DNA from: an uncultured Selenomonadaceae bacterium | Lineage (GTDB): Bacteria; Bacillota; Negativicutes; Selenomonadales; Selenomonadaceae | Length of the DNA: 16,802 nucleotides | Assembly: GCA_945637225.1 (NCBI GenBank) | Contig: CALZDE010000018.1 | Location: forward strand, 1 to 16,802 | Direction: 5' to 3' | Part shown: one piece after another, positions 6,697-13,342 of the stretch | Layout: every line of letters starts with the position of its first letter | Position numbering within the stretch: position 1 is the first letter of the stretch | Notes under the pieces: generated by a model | Databases searched by the model: none | The model's input: the letters and a program-made list of their open reading frames with translations, nothing else | What the model was told of the DNA's origin: nothing | Translations under genes and position numbers: made by a program

Positions 6697-7049
6697 TTGC
6701 TATTTTCCTCCCAAAGCCCTGCCTTTTTGGCCAAGCTCCTAAAAGCCTTTTCCAACGTCTTGCATTTCTCTGGTACAGCAGCCAGTCTGCCCACCAGCAA
6801 AAGATTATAACCCTTTTTCAGGAAAAACTGGTTTTTTCTGTAGCTTTCCCGCAATAGTCTCTTTACCCTGTTACGAGTGACAGCATTACCAAGCTTCTTG
6901 CCAGCGGCAAAGCCAGTAAGTCCGTCTCTCTGCTGTGATTTGATGACATACAGCACCAAATAACGGTTGGCAAAGGACCGGCCGGATCGGTAAACCCGTT
7001 GGAAGTCACTTTTCCGGCGCAAAATGCGACGCTTACGCAAATTGTACAT
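6693..7049 (-). CDS. rnpA: Ribonuclease P protein component
   Basis: This is the small basic protein subunit of RNase P, which binds the RNA subunit and the 5' leader of pre-tRNA. The product is 118 aa from the chosen ATG (7049-7047), which has GAGG 9 nt upstream. A longer open frame reaches 7088 but would begin inside the hairpin after rpmH and has no ribosome site. The signature RNR-x-x-R (RNRVKRLLRE, residues 59-68) and the N-terminal LRKRRILRRKSDFQRVYRSG match the family. It overlaps yidD by 4 bp and lies 54 bp after rpmH in the same transcript. The attenuator-like hairpin between them should keep its level below that of L34. Confidence 0.96.
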   Translation of the reverse strand: MYNLRKRRILRRKSDFQRVYRSGRSFANRYLVLYVIKSQQRDGLTGFAAGKKLGNAVTRNRVKRLLRESYRKNQFFLKKGYNLLLVGRLAAVPEKCKTLEKAFRSLAKKAGLWEENSK

Positions 7050-7074
7050 CGCAAATTTCCTCACATCAGCAATA

Positions 7075-7099
7075 ATAAAAGAGGCCACCGTAGTGACCT
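7075..7099 (-). terminator. Attenuator-like hairpin between rpmH and rnpA
   Basis: On the minus strand AGGTCAC (7099-7093) pairs with GTGGCCT (7088-7082), including one T-G pair, around the loop TACG. CTTTTATTATT follows. The stem is short and the U-run is interrupted by one C, so partial termination is more likely than full. This would fit the much greater need for ribosomal protein L34 than for RNase P protein. That functional reading is an inference. Confidence 0.6.
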
Positions 7100-7103
7100 G
7101 CTA

Positions 7104-7238
7104 TCAAGCTGAAATCTTCTTTCTGCCACGGGCACGTCTACGAGCCAGTACCTGGCGGCCGCCCTTAGTCTTCATGCGCTCACGGAAACCATGGGTCTTC
7201 TTCTTCCAATGATTGTTAGGCTGAAAAGTCTGCTTCAT
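7104..7238 (-). CDS. rpmH: 50S ribosomal protein L34
   Basis: This is a very basic 44-aa ribosomal protein of the large subunit. The protein starts MKQTFQPNNHWKKKTHGFRE and ends ARRRARGRKKISA, matching the L34 family from end to end. It is too short to appear in a length-filtered ORF list. The ATG is preceded by a near-perfect ribosome site AGGAGGTGAT at 7 nt, one of the strongest in the window. It is the first gene leftward from the origin, and its consensus promoter ends about 30 bp upstream, as expected for a highly expressed gene. Gln3 and the His-Trp pair at 10-11 differ from the common KRTFQPN-(N/S)RKR form. Confidence 0.97.
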   Translation of the reverse strand: MKQTFQPNNHWKKKTHGFRERMKTKGGRQVLARRRARGRKKISA

Positions 7239-7271
7239 TCAAAATCACCTCCTCGTAGAATACTATCAAGA

Positions 7272-7300
7272 ATTATAAAACACTTTTCCCCTACTGTCAA
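7272..7300 (-). promoter_or_regulatory. Strong sigma-70 promoter for the rpmH-rnpA-yidD-yidC-jag cluster
   Basis: On the minus strand a perfect TTGACA (7300-7295) and a perfect TATAAT (7277-7272) are separated by exactly 17 nt. This is the best promoter in the window. The predicted transcript has a leader of roughly 25-30 nt carrying the rpmH ribosome site. It lies at the left edge of the origin region and fires away from it. Confidence 0.93.
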
Positions 7301-7372
7301 GGGGGTAAACGAATTTATTGCTTCCTTTTATGAGGATAAATTTCTTTTTTTTTCGAGAAATATACGAAAAAC

Positions 7373-7386
7373 TGTTGATAACTTTC
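7373..7386 (+). repeat. 14-bp direct repeat around a DnaA box (copy 1; copy 2 at 7649-7662)
   Basis: The string TGTTGATAACTTTC occurs at 7373-7386 and again at 7649-7662 in the same orientation. The first nine bases are a DnaA-box variant. The five extra identical bases (CTTTC) go beyond what the box explains and may mark duplicated binding sites or an accessory protein site. Confidence 0.7.
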
Positions 7387-7481
7387 TGATATTTTGGTAC
7401 ACTATTCATTGACACCTTTAAAAGTTATTCACAATTTAGTGTGATTTTGTTGAATACCTCGCCGACTTATACACAGTCATC

Positions 7482-7494
7482 CCGCCGAAGGCGG
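7482..7494. repeat. GC-rich hairpin within the A/T-rich upstream origin region
   Basis: CCGCC (7482-7486) and GGCGG (7490-7494) form a 5-bp all-GC stem with a GAA loop (TTC on the other strand). A5T6 follows at 7495-7505. It lies just after a DnaA box (7467-7475). It resembles a weak plus-strand terminator, but no gene ends here, so its role is open. Confidence 0.45.
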
Positions 7495-7715
7495 AAAAAT
7501 TTTTTAGATTTCCTACATATATAGTATACACCGTATTTTTACTGAAATAGATTATTAACATATACACATGATATACGTATTCTAGTGCTGTGGGAAATTA
7601 TACTGTCGTGGATTCGGGGAATAAGTTATCAACAACTGTGGATAAATTTGTTGATAACTTTCGTATATAGACATTTGGTGCAAAGATTAGACCGTGTTTT
7701 GAGAGGACTTTAACC

Positions 7716-9164
7716 ATGGATAAAACAACATTAGAGACAAAATGGCAGGAGGTCATTAATAACCTTCGGGATGATCTCTCCGACAGTGCCATCCAAAACT
7801 GGATTTCTAAGCCTATTACCCCTGTTAAATTCAACGACGGTGAGTTAGTGCTGAACATTGATGGCAAATTTTACAAAGATAAAATCGAATCCAAATACAT
7901 TGGCCTACTGCGCTCTGCCTGTAATGCCGCTTTTGAGGATAAGGTACTTATTTCCTTCAAGGTAGAGGAGCAGGCTTATAACTTCGGTGAAACGCCTGAC
8001 CACGTAGCACCAGCTAAACAGGAAGCCAAAGCTTCATCTGGCGTAAACAGCACCACATCAGAAAAAAAGACTGGACAGGGCAATCTCTTTGAAAATCCGC
8101 CTGCCCCTAATAAGCCTGGCATGATTCCTCCTGGAGATGCTTCCACACTTATCAGCAAATACACCTTTGACACTCTTGTCAAGGGCAGCTACAACCAGCT
8201 TGCCTATGCAGTAGCAGAGGGTGTTGCCAAAGACCCTGGCGTTGCCTTCAACCCATTCTTTATGTATGGCGGTGTAGGTCTGGGCAAGACTCATCTCATG
8301 CATGCCATCGGTCATCAGGTTTTGAAAAATGACCCTACTAAGCGTGTACTGTACATTACCAGTGAACGTTTTACCAATGAGCTGATTAACTCCATCCGTG
8401 ACAATGCCTCAGAAGCCTTCCGTCAGAAATACCGCAATATTGACGTTCTTCTGGTAGACGATATTCAGTTCTTAGACAGCAAGCCAGCAACTCAGGAAGA
8501 ATTCTTCCATACCTTCAACACCTTGAAGGACCATAACAAGGCCATTGTATTATCCTCTGACCGACTGCCAAAGGATATTCAGTCCCTTGAAGACAGACTT
8601 CGCTCCCGTTTTGAGGGCGGTATGCTGGCAGATATTCAGCAGCCTGATTTAGAGACCAGAATTGCGATTCTGCAAAAGAAGGCTCACTTAGAAAATATTG
8701 AGGTACCTGACAATGCTCTGATGTACATCGCCGGACGTATCGACAACAACGTGCGTGAATTAGAGGGTGCACTTACCAGAGTCATGGCTTATGCTTCTCT
8801 CAGCAATCAGAAAATCACCACAGATTTGGTGGCAAGTGCCCTGCAGAATCTCTATCCAGAGGGTAAGAGCAAGGAAATTACCATTGCCATTATTCAGGAA
8901 GTTGTCGCAAATGATTTTGAAATCAGAGTTGAGGACCTTCTTTCCAAGAAACGTACTAAGAATTTAGCCCTGCCTCGTCAGATAGCTATGTACCTTTCCA
9001 GAGAGCTGACAAGTACCTCACTGCCTCAGATTGGCAAGCTGTTTGGCGGCAGAGACCATACCACCGTCATTCATGCTTACGACAAGATTTCCAAGGAACG
9101 TCAGTCTGATGCTAAGATGAATACGACAATCAAGAATCTCATCGCTCAGATACAGAAGCTCTAA
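7716..9164 (+). CDS. dnaA: Chromosomal replication initiator protein DnaA
   Basis: DnaA is the AAA+ ATPase that binds DnaA boxes, opens the origin and recruits the replicative helicase. The 482-aa product is slightly longer than many. Domain I spans about 1-85. A low-complexity linker (domain II) runs to about residue 140. The AAA+ core has Walker A GGVGLGKT at 185-192, Walker B LLVDDIQF at 245-252, sensor I around VLSSDRLPKDI, and the arginine-finger segment LEDRLRSRFEGG. Domain IV carries the DNA-binding signature GGRDHTTV at 444-451, followed by IHAYDKI. The ATG at 7716 follows AGAGGA by 8 nt. DnaA boxes flank the gene on both sides, which predicts autoregulation. Confidence 0.98.
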   Translation: MDKTTLETKWQEVINNLRDDLSDSAIQNWISKPITPVKFNDGELVLNIDGKFYKDKIESKYIGLLRSACNAAFEDKVLISFKVEEQAYNFGETPDHVAPAKQEAKASSGVNSTTSEKKTGQGNLFENPPAPNKPGMIPPGDASTLISKYTFDTLVKGSYNQLAYAVAEGVAKDPGVAFNPFFMYGGVGLGKTHLMHAIGHQVLKNDPTKRVLYITSERFTNELINSIRDNASEAFRQKYRNIDVLLVDDIQFLDSKPATQEEFFHTFNTLKDHNKAIVLSSDRLPKDIQSLEDRLRSRFEGGMLADIQQPDLETRIAILQKKAHLENIEVPDNALMYIAGRIDNNVRELEGALTRVMAYASLSNQKITTDLVASALQNLYPEGKSKEITIAIIQEVVANDFEIRVEDLLSKKRTKNLALPRQIAMYLSRELTSTSLPQIGKLFGGRDHTTVIHAYDKISKERQSDAKMNTTIKNLIAQIQKL

Positions 9165-9188
9165 AAGCCGTTTTTCCTCACAATTTTC

Positions 9189-9352
9189 TGTGGATAAAAC
9201 ATCTGAATAAATTGTTGATGAAATGTGCATAACTGTTTTCACCATTTTTCCCCGTGGATATGTGGATAAAATGTGGTGATTTCGTCAACATGTTATTCAC
9301 TTTGAAAAATTCGCCGTTTTCTAGGGTACAGTGACTTATCAACATATCCACA
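9189..9352. other. oriC, downstream DnaA-box cluster (dnaA-dnaN gap)
   Basis: Two perfect boxes, TGTGGATAA at 9189-9197 and 9261-9269, lie on the minus strand. Single-mismatch sites are TGTGCATAA at 9224-9232 (minus), TTATCAACA at 9336-9344 (plus) and ATATCCACA at 9344-9352 (plus). TTATTCACT at 9293-9301 is weaker. The last two plus-strand boxes are head to tail, sharing one base, and face the A/T-rich unwinding region. Box orientation switches from minus to plus approaching that site. With the cluster before dnaA this gives the bipartite origin layout known from Bacillus subtilis. Confidence 0.88.
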
Positions 9353-9413
9353 GCCCCTACTACTACGGCTACTATGTTTTAAAAAAAAGAATAATAGTAA
9401 TACCAAATAAAGA
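9353..9413 (+). other. Probable DNA unwinding element with DnaA-trio motif
   Basis: Directly after the paired DnaA boxes comes a GC block (GCCCC, 9353-9357). A triplet run in one phase follows from 9357: CTA CTA CTA CGG CTA CTA. Then comes an A/T-only stretch of TTTT and A8 (9377-9388) and further A/T-rich sequence to 9413. On the complementary strand the CTA triplets read 3'-GAT-5', the published DnaA-trio element on which a DnaA filament loads single-stranded DNA. Order and polarity (boxes, GC block, trios, A/T-rich) match the basal unwinding system of B. subtilis. One triplet (CGG) breaks the run. Confidence 0.8.
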
Positions 9414-9427
9414 GGTGTGCATAACTT

Positions 9428-10558
9428 ATGAAATTTTCTTGCGAACGAACCAGCTTTACACAAGCAGTAGCAATTACAGGAAAAGCAATTGCCAGTAAGC
9501 CATCAGCTCCAGTTCTTTCAGGCATTTACATAAAGGCAGAGGCAGATAATACCTTAGAATTAAGAGCAACAGACAATGAGACAAGCATTATCTGCAAATT
9601 AACAGCTAAAGAGGGCTTGAATGTAGAAACTCCTGGTGAGGCAGTTTTGGCTGGTCGTTATTTTCAGGAAATCGTAAGAAATCTTCCTGGCGAAAACGTA
9701 AATATTGATTATAATTATCAGGAAAAGACCATTAAGATTCAGTCTGGTTCCTTGAAGTATACTCTCCTTTCCATGAATGCTGAAGATTATCCTCAGATCA
9801 TTCCTTTCCAGGGAGATGTAAATTTCGTTCTCAGTGACAAGGTTTTAAGAAATCTGATTATGAAAACCTGCTATGCCTGCTCAAACGACACAGCCCGTCC
9901 AATTTTTACAGGCTGTTCTTTGAACATTCATGAGAACACTATTGCTATGGCAGCTACTAACACTCATCAGCTCGCAGTACAGAATGCTACACTGAATAGT
10001 ACCTATAATGGTAACTTAAGTAGTACCATTCCATCAAAAGTACTTTCTGCTATTGAGAAAATGCTGGTATCTGATGTACCTACTGATGTAAATATCAGTT
10101 TAAATTCCCGTCAGATTGGCTTTGCTTATGATAACATGTACGTAGCAACCCGTCTCATTGAGGGACGATTCCCAGATTACAGCAGAGTAATTCCTTTAGA
10201 CTTTGCAACTCGTGTCATCATGGACAAATCAGAATTTGCATCTGCTCTCCGCAGAATTAATGTCATTGCCAGCACCAGCGAATACAAGTCTGTTAAGTTT
10301 GAATTTATGAACAGCAGTGTGCGCATGTCTGCCAGCAATCCAGATATCGGCTATTCCGAAGAAATTCTTCCAGCAAGCATTGATGGTGAGGATTTAGTGA
10401 TTTCCTTTAATTCCGAATATCTCTTGAAGGTATTGGCTGTTATGGAAACACCTCAGTTTATCTTCTCACTGAACAATTCTGTTTCAGCGGCTGCTATTCG
10501 TGAGGTTGATTCTACGGATTTCACCTATATCATCACTCCAATCAGGACCACAGCATAA
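9428..10558 (+). CDS. dnaN: DNA polymerase III subunit beta (sliding clamp)
   Basis: The beta clamp forms a dimeric ring around DNA and tethers the polymerase and other clamp-binding proteins. The 376-aa product has the usual length for three clamp domains. Family features are clear: the N-terminal MKFSCERTSFTQAV, the segment RPIFTGCSLN near residues 157-166, a central DYSRVIP near 251-257, and the C-terminal FTYIITPIRT in place of the common VYLIMPMR(I/L). The ATG follows AGAGGTG by 10 nt. The gene sits directly downstream of the unwinding region and probably shares the dnaA transcript. No terminator lies between dnaA and dnaN, and a hairpin lies after dnaN. Confidence 0.97.
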   Translation: MKFSCERTSFTQAVAITGKAIASKPSAPVLSGIYIKAEADNTLELRATDNETSIICKLTAKEGLNVETPGEAVLAGRYFQEIVRNLPGENVNIDYNYQEKTIKIQSGSLKYTLLSMNAEDYPQIIPFQGDVNFVLSDKVLRNLIMKTCYACSNDTARPIFTGCSLNIHENTIAMAATNTHQLAVQNATLNSTYNGNLSSTIPSKVLSAIEKMLVSDVPTDVNISLNSRQIGFAYDNMYVATRLIEGRFPDYSRVIPLDFATRVIMDKSEFASALRRINVIASTSEYKSVKFEFMNSSVRMSASNPDIGYSEEILPASIDGEDLVISFNSEYLLKVLAVMETPQFIFSLNNSVSAAAIREVDSTDFTYIITPIRTTA

Positions 10559-10584
10559 GCTTAAAGAAATGTAATAGAGATTAT

Positions 10585-10614
10585 GGGCGCAATATATCTT
10601 GCGCCCTATTGTTT
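10585..10614 (+). terminator. Hairpin terminator or attenuator after dnaN
   Basis: GGGCGCAA (10585-10592) and TTGCGCCC (10599-10606) form a perfect 8-bp stem with a TATATC loop, followed by TATTGTTT. The stem is strong but the U-run is broken, so readthrough into the S4-recF operon is plausible. No distinct promoter was found between this hairpin and the S4 gene. Confidence 0.72.
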
Positions 10615-10641
10615 ACTTAGATAAAAAGGAGAATACAGGAA

Positions 10642-10860
10642 ATGGAAAAGATTAGCATTAATACGGAAAAAATTCAGCTTGACCAGTTTTTGAAATGGGC
10701 TGGTATTTTGGAATCAGGTGGACAGGTACGTCCTATGCTTGATGAAGGTCTAATTTTTGTAAATGGTGTAAAAGAGACTGCAAAAAGAAAACAGCTTCAT
10801 CCTGGTGATGTGGTTAAGATTATAGACATTGGTGAATATGAAGTAGTTAGAGAAGATTAA
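10642..10860 (+). CDS. yaaA: S4-domain RNA-binding protein, YaaA/RlbA type
   Basis: This small RNA-binding protein consists almost wholly of one S4 fold. The 72-aa product contains IQLDQFLKWAGILESGGQVRP (written here in part: LDQFLKWAGI), then EGLIFVNG and PGDVVKI, the standard S4 elements. In Firmicutes this gene lies between dnaN and recF. The B. subtilis homologue has been linked to ribosome assembly, though its exact target is not evident from the sequence. An AAAGGAG ribosome site precedes the ATG. Its stop is one base from the recF start, so the two are translationally coupled. Confidence 0.92.
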   Translation: MEKISINTEKIQLDQFLKWAGILESGGQVRPMLDEGLIFVNGVKETAKRKQLHPGDVVKIIDIGEYEVVRED

Positions 10861-10861
10861 T

Positions 10862-11989
10862 ATGAAGGTAAGTAAATTACGCTTAATTTGCTATCGAAAT
10901 TATCAAGAACTAAATCTGTCCCTTAGTGATAATATAAATATTTTTCTTGGCATGAATGCACAGGGAAAGACCAATATCATTGAAGCTGTGTACTATGCGG
11001 CTATTGGCGGTTCCTATCGCACTAATTCCGACAGTGACCTCATCATGTGGAATCAGGATGGCGGAAGCATAGCCATTGATTTTCAGCGTCTAGGGGTAGA
11101 TAACAAGCTTGATTTTGTTTTTAAGAAGGGGCACCGCAGGCAGATTCTTTATAATGGACACAGTATCAAGGGCAAGGAACTGATTGGCAATATCAATATG
11201 GTTCTGTTTTCGCCAGAGGACCTTTTTCTGATAAAGGGGGCACCTGCTCAGAGAAGGCAGTTTTTGGATGCGGAGATTTCTCAGGCAAGTCCTTCCTACT
11301 ATGTGGAACTGATGAAATACAATAAAATATTACAGCAGAGAAACAGCCTTTTGAAAAAAATTAAGGAGCATAAGGCTTCTTTTGATATGCTTTCAGTGTG
11401 GGACCCTCAGCTGGCTAACAGTGGTGCGAAAATCGTAGTAAAGCGAATGGAAGCTGTGAAAAAGCTGAATATGCTGGCAAATCTCATGCAGAGACGCATT
11501 TCGGGAAATAAGGAAAATCTCTCTTTAAGCTACCAGATTAAGGGCTTAGAGGGAGATAATCAGCTGAATAAAATGGAAAAACTAGCAAATTTCTTAGAAA
11601 TGTGGTATAATAAGACGTTGACCCAAAAGGCAGAGGAAGACATGTGGCGAGGCTCTACCAGCGTGGGACCTCAGCGTGATGATATTGCAGTACAGGTAAA
11701 TGGCATTGACCTTAGGGCCTTTGGTTCTCAGGGACAACAGCGTACTGGAGTTCTAGCATTAAAGCTTTCTGAATTGGAGTTTATCCGTTCTGAAACAGGT
11801 GAATATCCCATTTTGCTTTTGGATGATGTCATGAGTGAATTAGATGGTGACAGGCGCAGTAAGCTTTTGGAATTTATCAGGCGTGAGAATATACAGACCT
11901 TGATTACTGCTACTGATAAGGCATATTTTCCTAATATGTCTTTGGGAAAATACTATCATGTGAGTGCTGGAGTAGTTACGGAAGGATAG
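10862..11989 (+). CDS. recF: DNA replication and repair protein RecF
   Basis: RecF is an SMC-like ATPase that helps load RecA at single-strand gaps with RecO and RecR. The 375-aa product has the normal length. The N-terminal MKVSKLRLICYRNYQ is typical, and Walker A GMNAQGKT is at residues 30-37. The ABC-type signature region lies around FGSQGQQRT, and Walker B LLLDDVMSELD is at 318-328. The ATG starts one base after the S4 gene stop, with a weak AGAGAAG ribosome site inside that gene, suggesting coupled translation. It is followed after 12 bp by the DUF721 gene in the same operon. Confidence 0.97.
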   Translation: MKVSKLRLICYRNYQELNLSLSDNINIFLGMNAQGKTNIIEAVYYAAIGGSYRTNSDSDLIMWNQDGGSIAIDFQRLGVDNKLDFVFKKGHRRQILYNGHSIKGKELIGNINMVLFSPEDLFLIKGAPAQRRQFLDAEISQASPSYYVELMKYNKILQQRNSLLKKIKEHKASFDMLSVWDPQLANSGAKIVVKRMEAVKKLNMLANLMQRRISGNKENLSLSYQIKGLEGDNQLNKMEKLANFLEMWYNKTLTQKAEEDMWRGSTSVGPQRDDIAVQVNGIDLRAFGSQGQQRTGVLALKLSELEFIRSETGEYPILLLDDVMSELDGDRRSKLLEFIRRENIQTLITATDKAYFPNMSLGKYYHVSAGVVTEG

Positions 11990-12001
11990 TCGGGTGATGT
12001 T

Positions 12002-13003
12002 ATGTTTGGCAGACGAAAGCTCACAAATGACCGTACAGGAAAATTGACTAGAGCGGATTCTGTGTTTAATAACACTATGGAGGCTATTGGCATAGGGGAA
12101 GAATTTAAAGAACGTCTGCTCTTATCAAGATGGCCTGATATTGTGGGGAAGCCCGGTTATAATCACATATTTATAGTTGCATTGAAGGATAACATACTTT
12201 ACCTGACGACTGACAATCCAGTATGGGCTGATGAATTCAATTTCATGAAGGATGATGTTATCAATAAGATGAACAGTATTGCTGGCAGTCATGTAGTAAG
12301 CACTGTAAGGTTTGTCAAAAAGCCATACAAAAAAATCCGCCCCTATATGCAGACTGATTTCCGTGGCTATAAGGACGATGTTTATTACGATTTTTCTCCT
12401 GAAATGAAGGACGCCGTTCTTACAGAGGAAGATATGGAAAAGGTAAATTCCTTCTGCGAAAATGTTGAAGATACTGCTCTTAGGGAAGCCATGAGCAAGG
12501 CTTATACTGCAAGAATGAAGCTAAACAAGCTGAAGAAGGAGAAAGGCTTTCATCCATGTCCTATATGTCATGCGCTGACGGAGCCAGCTGAGGATTTATG
12601 TACAGAATGCCGCCGTCAGAAGGATATCAAGAAGTACAGGAGAATGCGAAAAATCATTGAAGATGAGCCGTGGATTACTTATGCTGAAATGAATAAACGC
12701 ATACCATGTGAGCCAGAAATATTTATTCATCAATGGGCTGCTCTTGTACAGAATCTGATTTTTCAGGTAGATGTAAATGATTTGGAAAATCCTAAGACAA
12801 AAACGCTGGCAATGGTTTATCATAGGTGTACACCAGATCAGGTAGCAAAGAATGACCATATGGTAGAAAAAGCATTGAAGGACCTGCGGAATGACATAGG
12901 TGAAGCATATTACGATATGGTCAGAAGCAGGAAAAAGGAAAAGATTCAGAAGAAGGAAGAAGAAAGAAAACATAGGTATGACAGACCTAAAAAGAAGCAG
13001 TGA
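12002..13003 (+). CDS. DUF721/DciA-like protein with an added Cys4 motif and long C-terminal region
   Basis: The N-terminal ~105 residues fit the DUF721 (DciA) family: RWPDIVGK at 43-50 and the LYLTTDNPVWADEFNFMKDDVI-type stretch near 67-87. DciA is the ancestral loader/operator of the replicative helicase DnaB, so a role in replication initiation beside dnaA, recF and gyrB is reasonable. The 333-aa product is far longer than typical 100-180-aa family members. After an acidic linker, CPIC (Cys186, Cys189) and CTEC (Cys200, Cys203) form a probable zinc knuckle. A helical region of about 110 aa follows, with a Lys/Glu-rich, coiled-coil-like basic end. GGGTGA precedes the ATG. Helicase loading is family knowledge, and the function of the added part is unknown. 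Confidence 0.82.
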   Translation: MFGRRKLTNDRTGKLTRADSVFNNTMEAIGIGEEFKERLLLSRWPDIVGKPGYNHIFIVALKDNILYLTTDNPVWADEFNFMKDDVINKMNSIAGSHVVSTVRFVKKPYKKIRPYMQTDFRGYKDDVYYDFSPEMKDAVLTEEDMEKVNSFCENVEDTALREAMSKAYTARMKLNKLKKEKGFHPCPICHALTEPAEDLCTECRRQKDIKKYRRMRKIIEDEPWITYAEMNKRIPCEPEIFIHQWAALVQNLIFQVDVNDLENPKTKTLAMVYHRCTPDQVAKNDHMVEKALKDLRNDIGEAYYDMVRSRKKEKIQKKEEERKHRYDRPKKKQ

Positions 13004-13008
13004 GGTTT

Positions 13009-13311
13009 ATGTTTTTAGATTTAGGTGGCAATAAGGGTATTCAATTTGAGAAAATAATATCTATACATGATTATGATGAGTTTATAAAAAGGCAGAATTA
13101 TTACTTAATTAAAAATGCTGAAACACAAAAAAGATTAATTTATTTATCAAAGGATAAAAGAATAAAATCAGTAATTATTACAAATGATGGAATTTTTTTA
13201 TCATCTGTATTATCAGATACCTTAAGAAAAAGACTTAACAGAGAGTATGATGATAAGAATACAGCAAAATATATTGAAGATTATATGAATGATAAATTTC
13301 GTGTGTTTTAG
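13009..13311 (+). CDS. remB: RemB-like protein (DUF370, extracellular matrix regulator family)
   Basis: The N-terminus MFLDLGGNKGI and the later segment SVIITNDGIFLSSVLSDTLRKRL match the small DUF370/RemB family. A gene of this family (yaaB/remB) lies between recF and gyrB in B. subtilis. Its relative RemA is a DNA-binding regulator of matrix genes. From ATG 13009 the product is 100 aa, longer than the usual 80-90 aa, with a charged C-terminal extension. A GTG at 13000 overlapping the DUF721 stop would add three residues. I prefer the ATG because family members start at MFL/MYL. Codons are strikingly A/T-rich (AAA, ATT, TTA, AGA) compared with recF and gyrB. The family call is fairly secure, and regulation of biofilm matrix here is only inferred. 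Confidence 0.8.
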   Translation: MFLDLGGNKGIQFEKIISIHDYDEFIKRQNYYLIKNAETQKRLIYLSKDKRIKSVIITNDGIFLSSVLSDTLRKRLNREYDDKNTAKYIEDYMNDKFRVF

Positions 13312-13342
13312 TTATTGATATATTCAGGAAAGGAAGAAAATA

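Larger units (their letters stand above)
7373..7657. other. oriC, upstream DnaA-box cluster (rpmH-dnaA gap)
   Basis: The 477-bp gap between rpmH and dnaA holds nine-base matches to the DnaA box TTATCCACA. One is perfect: TGTGGATAA at 7637-7645 (minus). Single-mismatch sites are TGTTGATAA at 7373-7381 and 7649-7657 (minus), TTATTCACA at 7425-7433, TTATACACA at 7467-7475 and TTATCAACA at 7626-7634 (plus). ATATACACA at 7560-7568 is weaker. Three boxes are packed within 32 bp just before dnaA, where DnaA binding could also repress its own gene. The rest of the gap is A/T-rich. I could not find a convincing dnaA promoter, and no other gene is visible here. Confidence 0.85.

Noticed and set aside
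7349..7371. Inverted repeat TTTTTCG / CGAAAAA left of the first DnaA box
   Set aside because: The arms are mostly homopolymer runs in A/T-rich DNA and there is no gene to terminate, so it is probably chance.
7447..7715. Candidate dnaA promoters (for example TTTAGA...TATACA near 7505-7530, or TATATA at 7664-7669)
   Set aside because: None combines an acceptable -35, spacing and -10. The A/T-rich origin sequence produces many chance -10 look-alikes.
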